From Anaerofustis stercorihominis DSM 17244 (GTDB lineage Bacteria; Bacillota; Clostridia; Eubacteriales; Anaerofustaceae): a stretch of DNA of 64,000 nucleotides. The stretch is taken from the NCBI RefSeq assembly GCF_000154825.1, contig NZ_DS560015.1, forward strand, positions 25,052-89,051. Direction: 5' to 3'. The translations under genes were made by a program, and so were the position numbers. The notes under the pieces are model-generated. The model was not told the DNA's origin. It made no database searches and saw only the letters and a program-made list of their open reading frames with translations. Numbering within the stretch: position 1 is the first letter of the stretch; every line of letters starts with the position of its first letter. Positions 1 to 11,471 of the stretch are shown in pieces.

Positions 1-2806
<2,806 letters not shown>

Positions 2807-2888
2807 AAGATATAGGTACTTGTGGTTTAGAATCTTATGCAATTTATAATTATCTCTTAATGAAGAGTTAAAAATAAAATAGTTTAAA

Positions 2889-3006
2889 TCCTCGTGATGA
2901 TAGCGACGGTGTAACACCTGTAAACATACCGAACACAGAAGTTAAGCCCGTCCACGCCTATGGTACTTGTCTGGAGACGGACTGGGAGAGCGGGTAGTCG
3001 CGGGGT
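2889..3006 (+). rRNA. rrf: 5S ribosomal RNA
   Basis: About 118 nt. It carries the conserved core ACCGAACACAGAAGTTAAGC and complementary ends (CCTCGTGATG... with ...CGCGGGG), and lies about 80 nt after 23S as in a normal rRNA operon. A run of eight T residues follows at once, so the end helix plus T-run may act as the first operon terminator. Confidence 0.95.
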
Positions 3007-3047
3007 TTTTTTTATGCTTTTTTAAGTTTTTCTTTTTCTTGTATAGC

Positions 3048-3084
3048 AAAAAAGAATCATAATATATAATTATGATTCTTTTTT
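3048..3084. terminator. Bidirectional terminator between the rRNA operon and the polysaccharide island
   Basis: A perfect 16-bp inverted repeat (AAAAAAGAATCATAAT / ATTATGATTCTTTTTT) with a 5-nt loop. The A and T runs at its two edges let it act on both strands. It stops residual rRNA transcription and ends the minus-strand operon whose last gene stops at 3090. Confidence 0.85.
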
Positions 3085-3089
3085 GTTTA

Positions 3090-4415
3090 CTATTTATTAC
3101 ATTCTAATATTTCATTTTGTATATTTGATAAAATTTCAACAGTTGTTTCTAATTCATTTTCCTTTAATCTTTGAGATTTATTTCTGCTGTTTCTAATTAA
3201 ATCCATCATATCTTGTACTAAATATCTAAATCCATTTCCCTCTAAATTATAGGTATATCTTTTATAATTTTTTTCATTTAAACTTTTTCTCTTGAAATAT
3301 CCAACTTTCCACCATTCATGAGGTATTAAAATACTTCCGTTAGTACCAATGATTTCCATTACGCCTTCCAATTCAATATCATAGCCTATTTCTGCTATTG
3401 CTACTGCATTATCATATTTAAACATCAACATGCTATATATCACATTATTTATATCATCTTTTACTAATTTACAACTTGTCTCTTTATAGTTTGTTCCTAA
3501 TAATTTGATAATTGTACAAATTGGATATATAGCAAGATCTGTAAAGTCCATAATTCTTTCTTTATCAAATTCATTTTTTGAAATACTACATTTAATGCTA
3601 ATTAAATCACCAATTAAATTGCTCCTAGCATGCCATAATAATTGTCCAAATGCTTGTAAGTATAAGAGTGTAATATTGTTATAAAGAACAACATTATTTT
3701 TTTCCGCTAATTCAGTTAGTTCTTTGATTTCTTTTTTTTCTAATGAATAGGGTGCATCACAAATGACATGTTTTTTATTATTTAAAGCTTTTTTTACATA
3801 TTTATACCTATCTTCTCTTTTAGTTTTAACGTAAACTATATCAATACTATTTAAAAAATCATTATAATTATTATATCCTGAATCTAATTCATATTTATTG
3901 CAAAAATCCTTTGCTATTTTTGCATCGTTTGAATACACACTTTCTAAATGTATACCACTAACATGTTTAGGCTCCATTACAGCCTCTCCATCGTATACAG
4001 TATCAGTGACTATTCCAAATTTATAATTTGTCATTTCTTCTTCACGAATTTTTGTACTAGATATGTTTTTAGTTCTTTCTAAGTATTTTACTTCACAATA
4101 TTTTGAAAGATGATCAAATTTGCCTTTCCAATCAGATCCAATAACTAGTACATCTACGTCGTATTTTATAATATCTTGAATTTTTTGTCCTAGATATTCT
4201 TCTACTATAATTAAATCTGCAAACCCTGTTTTTCTAACATTTTCTATTCGAGTTGTTAAGCTGTCTTGAACAGATAATTTTCCACGTTCGCTATCATAGT
4301 TTTCTCCTGTTACTCCAACAATTAAATAATCGCCTTCCTCTTTTGCTCTTTTTAAAATGTTATAATGTCCTTTATGAAAAAGATCAAAGGTTCCATATGT
4401 GATTACTTTCCTCAT
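3090..4415 (-). CDS. TagD-like cytidylyltransferase fused to a Gfo/Idh/MocA-like domain
   Basis: A 441-residue two-domain protein. Residues 1-125 are a cytidylyltransferase of the glycerol-3-phosphate type: GTFDLFHKGH at 8-17 holds the HxGH nucleotide-binding motif, and RTKNISSTKI at 114-123 matches the RTxGISTTxI element of TagD. From about 131 to the end the fold looks like a Gfo/Idh/MocA oxidoreductase, but it lacks a recognisable GxGxxG loop, and the usual EKP catalytic motif reads DAP (220-222). The second domain may therefore be catalytically altered or a binding domain. The ribosome site AAGGAG precedes ATG at 4415. This is the last gene of the minus-strand island and is separated from the SDR gene by a hairpin, so it may have its own promoter. 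Activation of an alditol phosphate with CTP is inferred; the real substrate is unknown. Confidence 0.85.
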   Translation of the reverse strand: MRKVITYGTFDLFHKGHYNILKRAKEEGDYLIVGVTGENYDSERGKLSVQDSLTTRIENVRKTGFADLIIVEEYLGQKIQDIIKYDVDVLVIGSDWKGKFDHLSKYCEVKYLERTKNISSTKIREEEMTNYKFGIVTDTVYDGEAVMEPKHVSGIHLESVYSNDAKIAKDFCNKYELDSGYNNYNDFLNSIDIVYVKTKREDRYKYVKKALNNKKHVICDAPYSLEKKEIKELTELAEKNNVVLYNNITLLYLQAFGQLLWHARSNLIGDLISIKCSISKNEFDKERIMDFTDLAIYPICTIIKLLGTNYKETSCKLVKDDINNVIYSMLMFKYDNAVAIAEIGYDIELEGVMEIIGTNGSILIPHEWWKVGYFKRKSLNEKNYKRYTYNLEGNGFRYLVQDMMDLIRNSRNKSQRLKENELETTVEILSNIQNEILECNK

Positions 4416-4532
4416 TTGTTTCTCCTTATATTAAATTTATTAAAATACTTTGCAGAATATTGTTAAATATATGATTTATATACATTATAATACATTTTAA
4501 ATATTTTATAAAGTGTTAAATTTGTTATAACT

Positions 4533-4568
4533 AATATAAGACTTTCTATATTTAGAAAGTCTTATATT
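4533..4568 (-). terminator. Hairpin after the SDR gene
   Basis: A perfect 15-bp inverted repeat (AATATAAGACTTTCT / AGAAAGTCTTATATT) with a 6-nt loop, just past the SDR stop codon on the minus strand. The following sequence is AT-rich but has no clean U-run, so it may only partly terminate, or may protect the upstream mRNA from 3' decay. Confidence 0.55.
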
Positions 4569-4579
4569 AAAATTAAAAT

Positions 4580-5326
4580 TTAAAAGTATCCATATCCGCC
4601 ATGAATTTCAATAATAGAGCCGTTAATATAATCATTATTTAAAGTGTCTATACATAGCTTTGCTACTTCTTCTGATTTACCAAATCTGTGACATGCGATT
4701 TTTTTGTTAATTCTATCATAGCTTTCTTTTGTGCGTTTTTTTTGCCATGGTGTTTCTATAAAGCCAGGAGCTATAGCATTTATAGCGATATTTTTATGAT
4801 CAAAAAATTTAAGTAAACTTTTAGTTAAATTAATTATACCTGCTTTGGATACACTATATACAAGTGAACCTGAATATGGCTCTATACCTGCATATGATGA
4901 CATAAATAATATTTTTCCATTTTCATTTATATTTTTTTGAAGATCTTGTATAATAAATGTTGGAATTGATAAATTTGTTCGTATTACTTTTTCCCATGTT
5001 TCTATATCATAATCTCCAAATACAACTCTTTTACCATTTTTCTTAGCGTCAATTCCTGTGTTTAAAATTATCCAATCGATATTATTAAATTTTTTAATTA
5101 CAAAATCAGTAAAATTTTTTGCTTCACTGTATTTTGAAAGATCAGCTTTTATAAATGTAACTCTTTTTTTATTTATTTCTGATAAGGAGTTATATATTTG
5201 ATTTGCCGTATCTGAATTATGTCCGTAGTTTACTATAATTTGATTTTTGTCATTATCAGATAATAAATGATAAAGTATAGCTTTTCCTATGCCGCTTGTT
5301 CCTGAAGTTAACAAAATTTTTTTCAT
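4580..5326 (-). CDS. Short-chain dehydrogenase/reductase
   Basis: 248 residues, the normal length for a classical SDR. TSGTSGIG at 7-14 is the NAD(P)-binding glycine motif, SSYAG supplies the catalytic serine region, and YSVSK gives the YxxxK pair. N-T-G at the end of beta-4 replaces the usual NNAG. A cytosolic NAD(P)-dependent reductase or dehydrogenase; the substrate is not evident. It starts 14 nt after the ThDP enzyme gene and so is in the same transcript. With its neighbours it could reduce or oxidise a sugar or alditol group destined for a CDP-linked precursor; that role is inference. Confidence 0.85.
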   Translation of the reverse strand: MKKILLTSGTSGIGKAILYHLLSDNDKNQIIVNYGHNSDTANQIYNSLSEINKKRVTFIKADLSKYSEAKNFTDFVIKKFNNIDWIILNTGIDAKKNGKRVVFGDYDIETWEKVIRTNLSIPTFIIQDLQKNINENGKILFMSSYAGIEPYSGSLVYSVSKAGIINLTKSLLKFFDHKNIAINAIAPGFIETPWQKKRTKESYDRINKKIACHRFGKSEEVAKLCIDTLNNDYINGSIIEIHGGYGYF

Positions 5327-5340
5327 TTTTTTATATCCTT

Positions 5341-7074
5341 TTATATTGTAAGAATTTTTTCCATTATTTCTTTTGGTAAATATGGTTTTTGATTATACAT
5401 TTCTTCTCCAAAGTATGTTTTTGGAAATGCTTCGGAGTTTGAATCTATCAATATTTCAAATAAACAAGGTTTACTAGAATCAACAGTAGTTATTGCATTA
5501 TTCAATTCTTTTTCATTACGTATTTCATAAGATTGCAATGAATATGCTTTTGCTATTTTATAGAAAGAAGGTACTGTGTATCCGTTTTCTCTACTAGAAC
5601 CATAATGTAGTTTATTAAAAAAGTCATTTTGCTGTTGTCTTATCAAACCTAAAGATCTATTATTAAAAACAAATATAAATATTGGTATTTGTTCTCTAAA
5701 TATCCATTGTAGTTCTTGTATATTCATTTGAATAGATCCATCACCACATAAAGCTATACACCTATTGCCTGTTGCATAATATCCACCAATTGCTGCAGGG
5801 ATTGAAAAACCCATTGCTCCGTGTCCACCTGAAAATAACATTTGTTGATTTTCTCTTGTTTCATATGATTGTGCTGCCCACATTTGATGTTGACCAACAT
5901 CAACAAATACAGATAAATCTTCATTAAAATAATTACTTATTTGGCTAACAATCTTATTTACATTTCTTTCTTTTAATTTATTATCAAAGTTTCGCATTTC
6001 ATTTTTAATTGAAATACATGTATTGAGCCAATTTTTTGAAACATTAAAATCAATTTTTTCGATCATACTTCTTATTATACCTTGAAAATCAATACAAAAT
6101 GACAATTCATCTTTATGAACTTTTCTTTTTAATTCTTCCTTATCAAAATCAACTCTTATTATTTTTGCATTTTTAGCAAAATTTTCACTGTTTGCACCGG
6201 TTTGACGTCTACACATACTGCATCCAAAAGAAACTATTAAATCACATTTTTTATAAGAAATTACATTTGCCTCTCTAAATCCGTATGCTGCACCAACATA
6301 TCCAAAAAATAAATTATCATTTATATCAAAAAGGTGCCTTGCTGGAAGACTTGTTATTGTAGGTATATTTAATTTTTCTATTAATTCTTTTATTAATTTA
6401 TGTTCATTGCTGTTTTTCTTTACACCGTTTCCAATTAGAAGTAGAGGTCTTTCGGCATTTCTTATGTTTTCTAAAATTTTATCTGCTATTATATCATATT
6501 GTTTATTGTTAATATTTTTAATTTTAGGTTGAAAAGACTTTAATTTATTAATCTCTATTTCCTCACGCTGGATATTCATTGGAATATCCAATACAACAGG
6601 ACCTTTTCTTCCATCTTGTGCAATATAAAAAGCTTTTTCTAATTCGTATCGGATATCGTTTTTATCCATAATTTGCGTACAATATTTTGTATAATTTTTT
6701 ACCGATGAAATAACATCCATTTGTTGAAACCCTTGTTGCCTTAATGTAGGAATATCTGTATACTCATATAAATTTAACTGTCCTGTTATAAAAACTGTTG
6801 GTGAACTATCAAAAAAAGCATCTGCAATTCCTGACATCAAGTTCATTGCACCTGGTCCACTTGTTGCGTATGCTACACCTGTTTTATTTGATGCTTTTGA
6901 GTATCCTACTGCGGCAAATGCAGCACCTTGCTCATTGTAACAAGTATGATTTTTGATTTTGGTATTTTTATAAATGGAATCAACTAGATGAGCAATCATT
7001 GTTCCTTGGTAACCAAATATATCATGTATTCCTTGATTCACTATGAAATTTACGATATAATCACTAACTTTCAT
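5341..7074 (-). CDS. ThDP-dependent enzyme of the acetolactate synthase family
   Basis: 577 residues from ATG at 7074; a GTG at 7089 would add five residues. The three-domain layout of acetolactate synthase/pyruvate oxidase enzymes is present: an N-terminal pyrimidine-binding domain with catalytic Glu at about 48 (CYNEQGAAFA), a central domain, and a C-terminal pyrophosphate-binding domain with GDGS followed by NN about 26 residues later, the thiamin diphosphate motif. It is unlikely to be the branched-chain amino acid enzyme: no small regulatory subunit or ilv gene is near, and the setting is a LicD cluster. Known relatives in polysaccharide loci, such as YerE, transfer a two-carbon unit from pyruvate to a CDP-sugar; a similar carboligation here is inference. 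The start region overlaps or abuts the upstream small gene. Confidence 0.82.
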   Translation of the reverse strand: MKVSDYIVNFIVNQGIHDIFGYQGTMIAHLVDSIYKNTKIKNHTCYNEQGAAFAAVGYSKASNKTGVAYATSGPGAMNLMSGIADAFFDSSPTVFITGQLNLYEYTDIPTLRQQGFQQMDVISSVKNYTKYCTQIMDKNDIRYELEKAFYIAQDGRKGPVVLDIPMNIQREEIEINKLKSFQPKIKNINNKQYDIIADKILENIRNAERPLLLIGNGVKKNSNEHKLIKELIEKLNIPTITSLPARHLFDINDNLFFGYVGAAYGFREANVISYKKCDLIVSFGCSMCRRQTGANSENFAKNAKIIRVDFDKEELKRKVHKDELSFCIDFQGIIRSMIEKIDFNVSKNWLNTCISIKNEMRNFDNKLKERNVNKIVSQISNYFNEDLSVFVDVGQHQMWAAQSYETRENQQMLFSGGHGAMGFSIPAAIGGYYATGNRCIALCGDGSIQMNIQELQWIFREQIPIFIFVFNNRSLGLIRQQQNDFFNKLHYGSSRENGYTVPSFYKIAKAYSLQSYEIRNEKELNNAITTVDSSKPCLFEILIDSNSEAFPKTYFGEEMYNQKPYLPKEIMEKILTI

Positions 7075-7081
7075 TGATTTA

Positions 7082-7432
7082 TTACTCACTTTCTTTTTTT
7101 ATTATTGGTTTCATAAGTTCCGATGTTGTATTTTGTTCAAGTATATTTGCATACTTAATATACCCTTGAAAGCGCAATAATTTAATTACCATTTCAAATA
7201 ATTCCTCAGTTACTGCAAATCCCATTTTACGTTTAGCATAGTAAATTGATTTATTTTTTAATGTTTCTAAACATAAATCAAGCATTATATAATCTTCCAT
7301 GTGATAATATTTTCTTATGGTATTCATTCTTGGTTTATAATAATAATAAAGTTCAGCTCTGTCTCCTGATCTGCTTAATATAGCCCAACTTTTTACTTTT
7401 GGATAGTTATAAATTTTTTTAATTTTAAGCAT
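7082..7432 (-). CDS. Small protein of unknown function in the LicD island
   Basis: 116 residues, rich in Lys, Tyr and Leu, with no signal peptide or membrane segment visible. I do not recognise a family. A mostly helical protein is suggested by the Leu/Ile/Lys pattern, and a YYYYKPR stretch stands out near residue 30. It lies 24 nt after the LicD gene, and its stop codon runs into the start of the ThDP enzyme gene, so translation of the two is probably coupled. It may be a partner of the ThDP enzyme or the transferase. The frame is fully open between two tightly spaced genes, which supports it being real. Confidence 0.7.
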   Translation of the reverse strand: MLKIKKIYNYPKVKSWAILSRSGDRAELYYYYKPRMNTIRKYYHMEDYIMLDLCLETLKNKSIYYAKRKMGFAVTEELFEMVIKLLRFQGYIKYANILEQNTTSELMKPIIKKESE

Positions 7433-7456
7433 TTATTGTCTCCATTCTTATTTGAT

Positions 7457-10078
7457 TTAATCGTTCCTGTCATAAGAAAAATCTAAATCATAGATTAATT
7501 TTGTCATTGATATAATAGTAGATTTTATTTTGTTCTGAATAATTATTTTTGAAATGTTGTTAAAGAAATCAAAATTAAATTTATTATTCGATGATAACTC
7601 TTTAAATTCTGATTTATTAAATAGTTCCGTTGAAATAACTTCCAGCTTTTCATATATATCTAAACATTTATCGTAATCAGTATAAATATTGTTCCATCTG
7701 CTTATAATCTTTTGAATGTTTATATGATTAATTTTTTTATTTATGCCATTAGATTGTTTATTTATTATTTGTTGAGTAAACATAATAAGATCTAATTTAA
7801 AAACTAAACTTAAAAAATTTAATATATATAAGTTATCAGTAATATTATAAAGTTTTATACTGTTTTCTATTGATTCATCATGAAATCCGGCTTTATATAA
7901 TAATACAGAATTTAAATACATTTTCCATTCATTATTCATATTTGAATTATCAATCATGTCTTTTATATTTTTAAAATTATTAATTTCTTTTGAAAACGAA
8001 ATGTTGATATATATTTCTCCAAAATCAGAGGATTTTGAAATTTGTTTGTAAACATGTTTAAGTTCTAATAAAGTAAGTTCATGACTTTTATTTTCTTTAA
8101 TAAATTTTTTCAGTTCATAAATAAGAGAAAATATATCTTCATTTGATTTTCTGAATAAGTATTTACATTTAGAATATAAAGAGCATGCTTTATCATCTGT
8201 TTTAAGTATATTAAACAAGCCATCTGCGTATTCAAAACTTAAAGGATTTTTTTCATCATATAAAAATTCTATTTTCTTTATAATAAAATTATATTCTTTT
8301 TCTACATAATCTTTAATCTCTAATTGAATAATACCATTAGATGTATTTTTATATGCTTGCATATACATCAATATAGCATCATCCTTATTTGTTTTTAATT
8401 TTAAATCTGCTTTGAATTTTATAAATTCACCATCAATTACTTCTTGTTTTATGTTTTGATCTGTTTTGAGAGATATTGATGTTATATAATAATCTTCATC
8501 ATCTAAATTGTCATTATCATATTCAAGTCCTGCGATTTCTGATTCATTATATTCATTCTCGTTATTAAGTATTGATAAATTATAATTATCAGAATTTTCA
8601 GAAGTATAAATGGTATGATTGATGTCCTCACCTTTCCTAATAAATTTTAGTATATTATCATTTTGAATTCCATTTGAGTTTAATTTACTTAAAATATATA
8701 TTTTAAGTTTTATTGCACTCAAGCAATCTGGATTTTGTTTTAACAGATCATCAACGATTACAGTAGCTTCATCAAAATTATCAGATGCATATAATGAAAT
8801 TGCTTTTTGTAAGTCTAAAATATATTTTTTTAGTATTTGTTCTTGTTCGTTTATACCTTTTTTTTGTTCTTTTATTTGTATAAATCTTAGTGCTTGCGAT
8901 GTTTTACCGATTGTTGTTAATAATTTAACGCAAATATAAAAGTTTTTGTTACTTATTTTTAAATATATTGGTTTTCTAAATCTATTAATTCCGAAATAAT
9001 CTTCACGTCCAATTAAATTTCTTTTGTTTTGGTCATTAATGAAAGATGTAAAAATTATTAAAAGAGCATTATAATGTCTTGCTTCATATGCAGCTAAAAT
9101 TTCGGAATCGAGCTTTTTAAGTATCCTGTTATTTTTTAGTGATAGTATTATTCCACTTAATTGGGCACGGCAGTCTTTAAAGAATTGCCATGGATACATA
9201 CCCAAAAACAATAAGACTTTTCTTTTTAAAAATTTATTATATATTTCATTTACATCGTAATATTTATATGCTTCTTCTTTAATAACAGTATACGGTGTAT
9301 CAAAACAATAAACAGCTTTATGACTGCTACGTTCACTATGTGGAGGTAAAAACATCCAATCGTCTCCATAGTGCCATGAAAGATAGTCTGCAGATTTGTC
9401 GGGGCATATTAAACTTACCTCTTCAAAAGCATATCTCTTCCCTTGTCCATACATATCTTTGTTAAAAACAAATGGAATACCTCCCCATCTAAAAATATAT
9501 TTATTACAATCTTCTTCATTGTAACAAAACATTTTTTTTTCTAATTCGGAAAGTACTTTGTCTTTGCCATATTTTTTTATTTTATGTCTATATTTAAAAT
9601 AATTAATTAGATTTGTTCTCCATCTGAAACTGTATACACTTGACGGATTTATTAAATCGGCATATAATTCAAAATTTTTAATATAATCATTTTGAGCCTT
9701 TTTGTCATCTGGAATCGGATCAAGAACAAATATATCTATAACAATTCCTGCATCATCGTTATGCACTAACTGGTTTGTATGAATTGCTGTGGTGTCGAGA
9801 TCTATATATCTTGCTAAATTATTGTGATAGCCTCTGTCAACTTCTTGACATTCTATGCTTCTATTGGGAGGCAATTGAGTCTTGCAAACTTCAATAAATT
9901 TATGATAATTATCTCTGGTCATTACTATGTCCATATCATCGTCCCATGGAATATATCCACGGTGTCTTAATGCTCCTAATGCAGATCCTCCGGCTAAGTA
10001 ATAAACTATATCATTTTTTTTGCATATCTCATCAATTTCTTTTATTAAAGTATATAAATGGCGTTGAATATTGGTCAT
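7457..10078 (-). CDS. LicD-family phosphotransferase with a very long C-terminal extension
   Basis: 873 residues; LicD proteins are usually about 270-300. The N-terminal part has the LicD nucleotidyltransferase-fold signature: AGGSALGALRHRG at 29-41 followed by IPWDDDMDI at 43-51, with the metal-binding acidic residues. LicD enzymes move phosphocholine or similar groups from a CDP-linked donor to a surface glycan. Residues from about 290 to 873 have no clear family; they look helical and TPR-like in places, with an Asp/Asn-rich stretch near 500-540. No signal peptide, so it acts in the cytosol. A strong GGAGGAAAG site precedes ATG at 10078. It is the first gene of the minus-strand island, and a downstream gene encodes a CDP-forming domain that could make its donor. 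The sequence is visibly AT-richer than the flanking housekeeping genes, in keeping with transfer. Confidence 0.85.
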   Translation of the reverse strand: MTNIQRHLYTLIKEIDEICKKNDIVYYLAGGSALGALRHRGYIPWDDDMDIVMTRDNYHKFIEVCKTQLPPNRSIECQEVDRGYHNNLARYIDLDTTAIHTNQLVHNDDAGIVIDIFVLDPIPDDKKAQNDYIKNFELYADLINPSSVYSFRWRTNLINYFKYRHKIKKYGKDKVLSELEKKMFCYNEEDCNKYIFRWGGIPFVFNKDMYGQGKRYAFEEVSLICPDKSADYLSWHYGDDWMFLPPHSERSSHKAVYCFDTPYTVIKEEAYKYYDVNEIYNKFLKRKVLLFLGMYPWQFFKDCRAQLSGIILSLKNNRILKKLDSEILAAYEARHYNALLIIFTSFINDQNKRNLIGREDYFGINRFRKPIYLKISNKNFYICVKLLTTIGKTSQALRFIQIKEQKKGINEQEQILKKYILDLQKAISLYASDNFDEATVIVDDLLKQNPDCLSAIKLKIYILSKLNSNGIQNDNILKFIRKGEDINHTIYTSENSDNYNLSILNNENEYNESEIAGLEYDNDNLDDEDYYITSISLKTDQNIKQEVIDGEFIKFKADLKLKTNKDDAILMYMQAYKNTSNGIIQLEIKDYVEKEYNFIIKKIEFLYDEKNPLSFEYADGLFNILKTDDKACSLYSKCKYLFRKSNEDIFSLIYELKKFIKENKSHELTLLELKHVYKQISKSSDFGEIYINISFSKEINNFKNIKDMIDNSNMNNEWKMYLNSVLLYKAGFHDESIENSIKLYNITDNLYILNFLSLVFKLDLIMFTQQIINKQSNGINKKINHINIQKIISRWNNIYTDYDKCLDIYEKLEVISTELFNKSEFKELSSNNKFNFDFFNNISKIIIQNKIKSTIISMTKLIYDLDFSYDRND

Positions 10079-10362
10079 ACTTTCCTCCGAATAATTTAAA
10101 TATTATGCTTTTAAAATTTTACTTATTAATGATTTCATATTAACATATTATAATATTTTATGCAAATTTAATAATATTATTTTATGTTTTTTTAATGATT
10201 TCTACATATAAAATATTGTTGTTTTATAATATATCAGATTAAAATATATTTTTGAATTTTATTATTTCAGTAATAGATCTTATTTAGTGTTTTATAATGT
10301 TTTTATATTTAGTTTTTATATTTATGTTATAATAAAAAATATCAATAAATAAGAGGTGCAAA
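10079..10362. other. AT-rich divergent intergenic region
   Basis: 284 bases between the divergent LicD and PHP genes. TATAAT-like boxes exist on both strands (for example AATATTATAATATG, minus strand, near 10150, and GTTATAATAAAA, plus strand, near 10327), but none has a convincing -35 element. A plus-strand ORF running through the LicD start (9946-10143) is a shadow of LicD. Confidence 0.5.
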
Positions 10363-11091
10363 ATGAACATTATAGCGGACTTACATACTCATACAAATAT
10401 TAGCGAGCATGCATTTTCTACGCTTGAGGAAAATTGTATTGCTGGAAATAAAATAGGACTTGACGCGGTAGGTATTACAAATCACGGACCTGCATTGGAA
10501 GATGGTGCCAGTCATTGGCATTTTAAGAGCTTAGGGAAAAACAATCCGGGTAAAATGCATGGAGTTTATTTGATAAGTGGTATAGAACTTAATATAATGC
10601 AGGACGGCAGTATTGATTTAGAGGAAGAATATCTAAGTAATTTGGATTTGGTAATTGCTTCTTTTCATCAGGAAGTTTTTTATCCTAAAGATAAAAATCA
10701 TGTAAATGATATGTTAAATGAGGCAATAACGAATAAGAATATAAATGTATTCGGTCATCTTGGCAATGAAATATTTAAATTTGATTATGAAGATATAATT
10801 TCAAAATGCAATAAGTATGATAAAGTGGTGGAAGTAAATAATCATTCTTTTGTTCAGCGTCCCGGAAGCGATGTGAATTGTTTGGAGATAATCAAACTTT
10901 GTAAGAAGTATGAAGTTCCCATCATGGTCAATTCCGATGCTCATATATCTTCCAGTATAGGTCATTTTGAAGATGCTATAGCCGTAATAGAAAAAGCAGG
11001 TTATCCTGAAGAGTTGATCGTAAATTCTTCTATGGATAGGCTACAGGATTATTTTAAACATATTAAAGGTATTGATATTTTAAATAGATAA
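10363..11091 (+). CDS. PHP-domain metal-dependent phosphatase/hydrolase (YcdX-like)
   Basis: 242 residues. The first PHP motif DLHTHTNISEHAF (6-18) is at the N-terminus, ITNHGP supplies the second histidine region, GIELN the metal-binding Glu, and NSDAHI the late Asp-His pair. The length and motif order match the YcdX group of PHP phosphatases, cytosolic enzymes with a trinuclear metal centre. The substrate cannot be told from sequence. The site AAGAGGTG lies just before ATG. It is 18 nt ahead of the DUF3781 gene, likely co-transcribed with it. Confidence 0.88.
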   Translation: MNIIADLHTHTNISEHAFSTLEENCIAGNKIGLDAVGITNHGPALEDGASHWHFKSLGKNNPGKMHGVYLISGIELNIMQDGSIDLEEEYLSNLDLVIASFHQEVFYPKDKNHVNDMLNEAITNKNINVFGHLGNEIFKFDYEDIISKCNKYDKVVEVNNHSFVQRPGSDVNCLEIIKLCKKYEVPIMVNSDAHISSSIGHFEDAIAVIEKAGYPEELIVNSSMDRLQDYFKHIKGIDILNR

Positions 11092-11109
11092 ATAAAAGGA
11101 ATTATAATC

Positions 11110-11358
11110 ATGAATGAAAAGGACGTTCTTTTAAATAACTTGGATAGGGTACATACCACAGAAATGGGTATAGAGCGTATAAAGAAAAATTTAAGTTTAA
11201 AAAATGAAGATGCAGTAGAATATTGTATTAAAATAATTAAAGATAAAGACTGCATTGTTACTAAAAAGGGAAAGAACTGGTATGCTAAGTTGGGGGATTG
11301 TGAAATAACGGTAAATAGGAACAGTTATACGATAATAACCGCACATAAGAAAAGTTGA
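11110..11358 (+). CDS. DUF3781 family protein
   Basis: 82 residues. The core LLNNLDRVHTTEMGIERIKKNL, read here as two adjoining pieces, followed by GKNWYAKLGDCEITVN and YTIITAHK, matches my recollection of the DUF3781 family, small cytosolic proteins common in Clostridia with no known function. It follows the PHP gene by 18 nt. A TAATCATG context precedes the start with a modest AAAGGA site. Confidence 0.75.
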   Translation: MNEKDVLLNNLDRVHTTEMGIERIKKNLSLKNEDAVEYCIKIIKDKDCIVTKKGKNWYAKLGDCEITVNRNSYTIITAHKKS

Positions 11359-11406
11359 TTTTAGTGTGCTGATGATTATTATATTAAGGTAAAAACGGTA
11401 AATAGA

Positions 11407-11435
11407 TTGAAGATATATCTTTATTATGGTATAAT
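11407..11435 (+). promoter_or_regulatory. Sigma-A promoter for the yigZ-ruvAB-queA operon
   Basis: TTGAAG (11407-11412), 17-bp spacer, TATAAT (11430-11435). It ends 37 nt ahead of the YigZ/IMPACT start codon, the first gene of a long run of closely packed plus-strand genes. Confidence 0.7.
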
Positions 11436-11471
11436 ATTTAATCGTAAAAAATCAGAATTAGGTAAATTTTT

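Noticed and set aside
3007-3047. tRNA gene after 5S
   Set aside because: No tRNA-like T-arm or acceptor found before the island.
5341-7074. True acetolactate synthase (ilvB) for branched-chain amino acids
   Set aside because: No small subunit or ilv genes nearby and the gene sits inside a LicD island; kept as ThDP family enzyme.
9946-10143. 65-codon plus-strand ORF over the start of LicD
   Set aside because: Shadow of the LicD gene with its strong ribosome site on the other strand.
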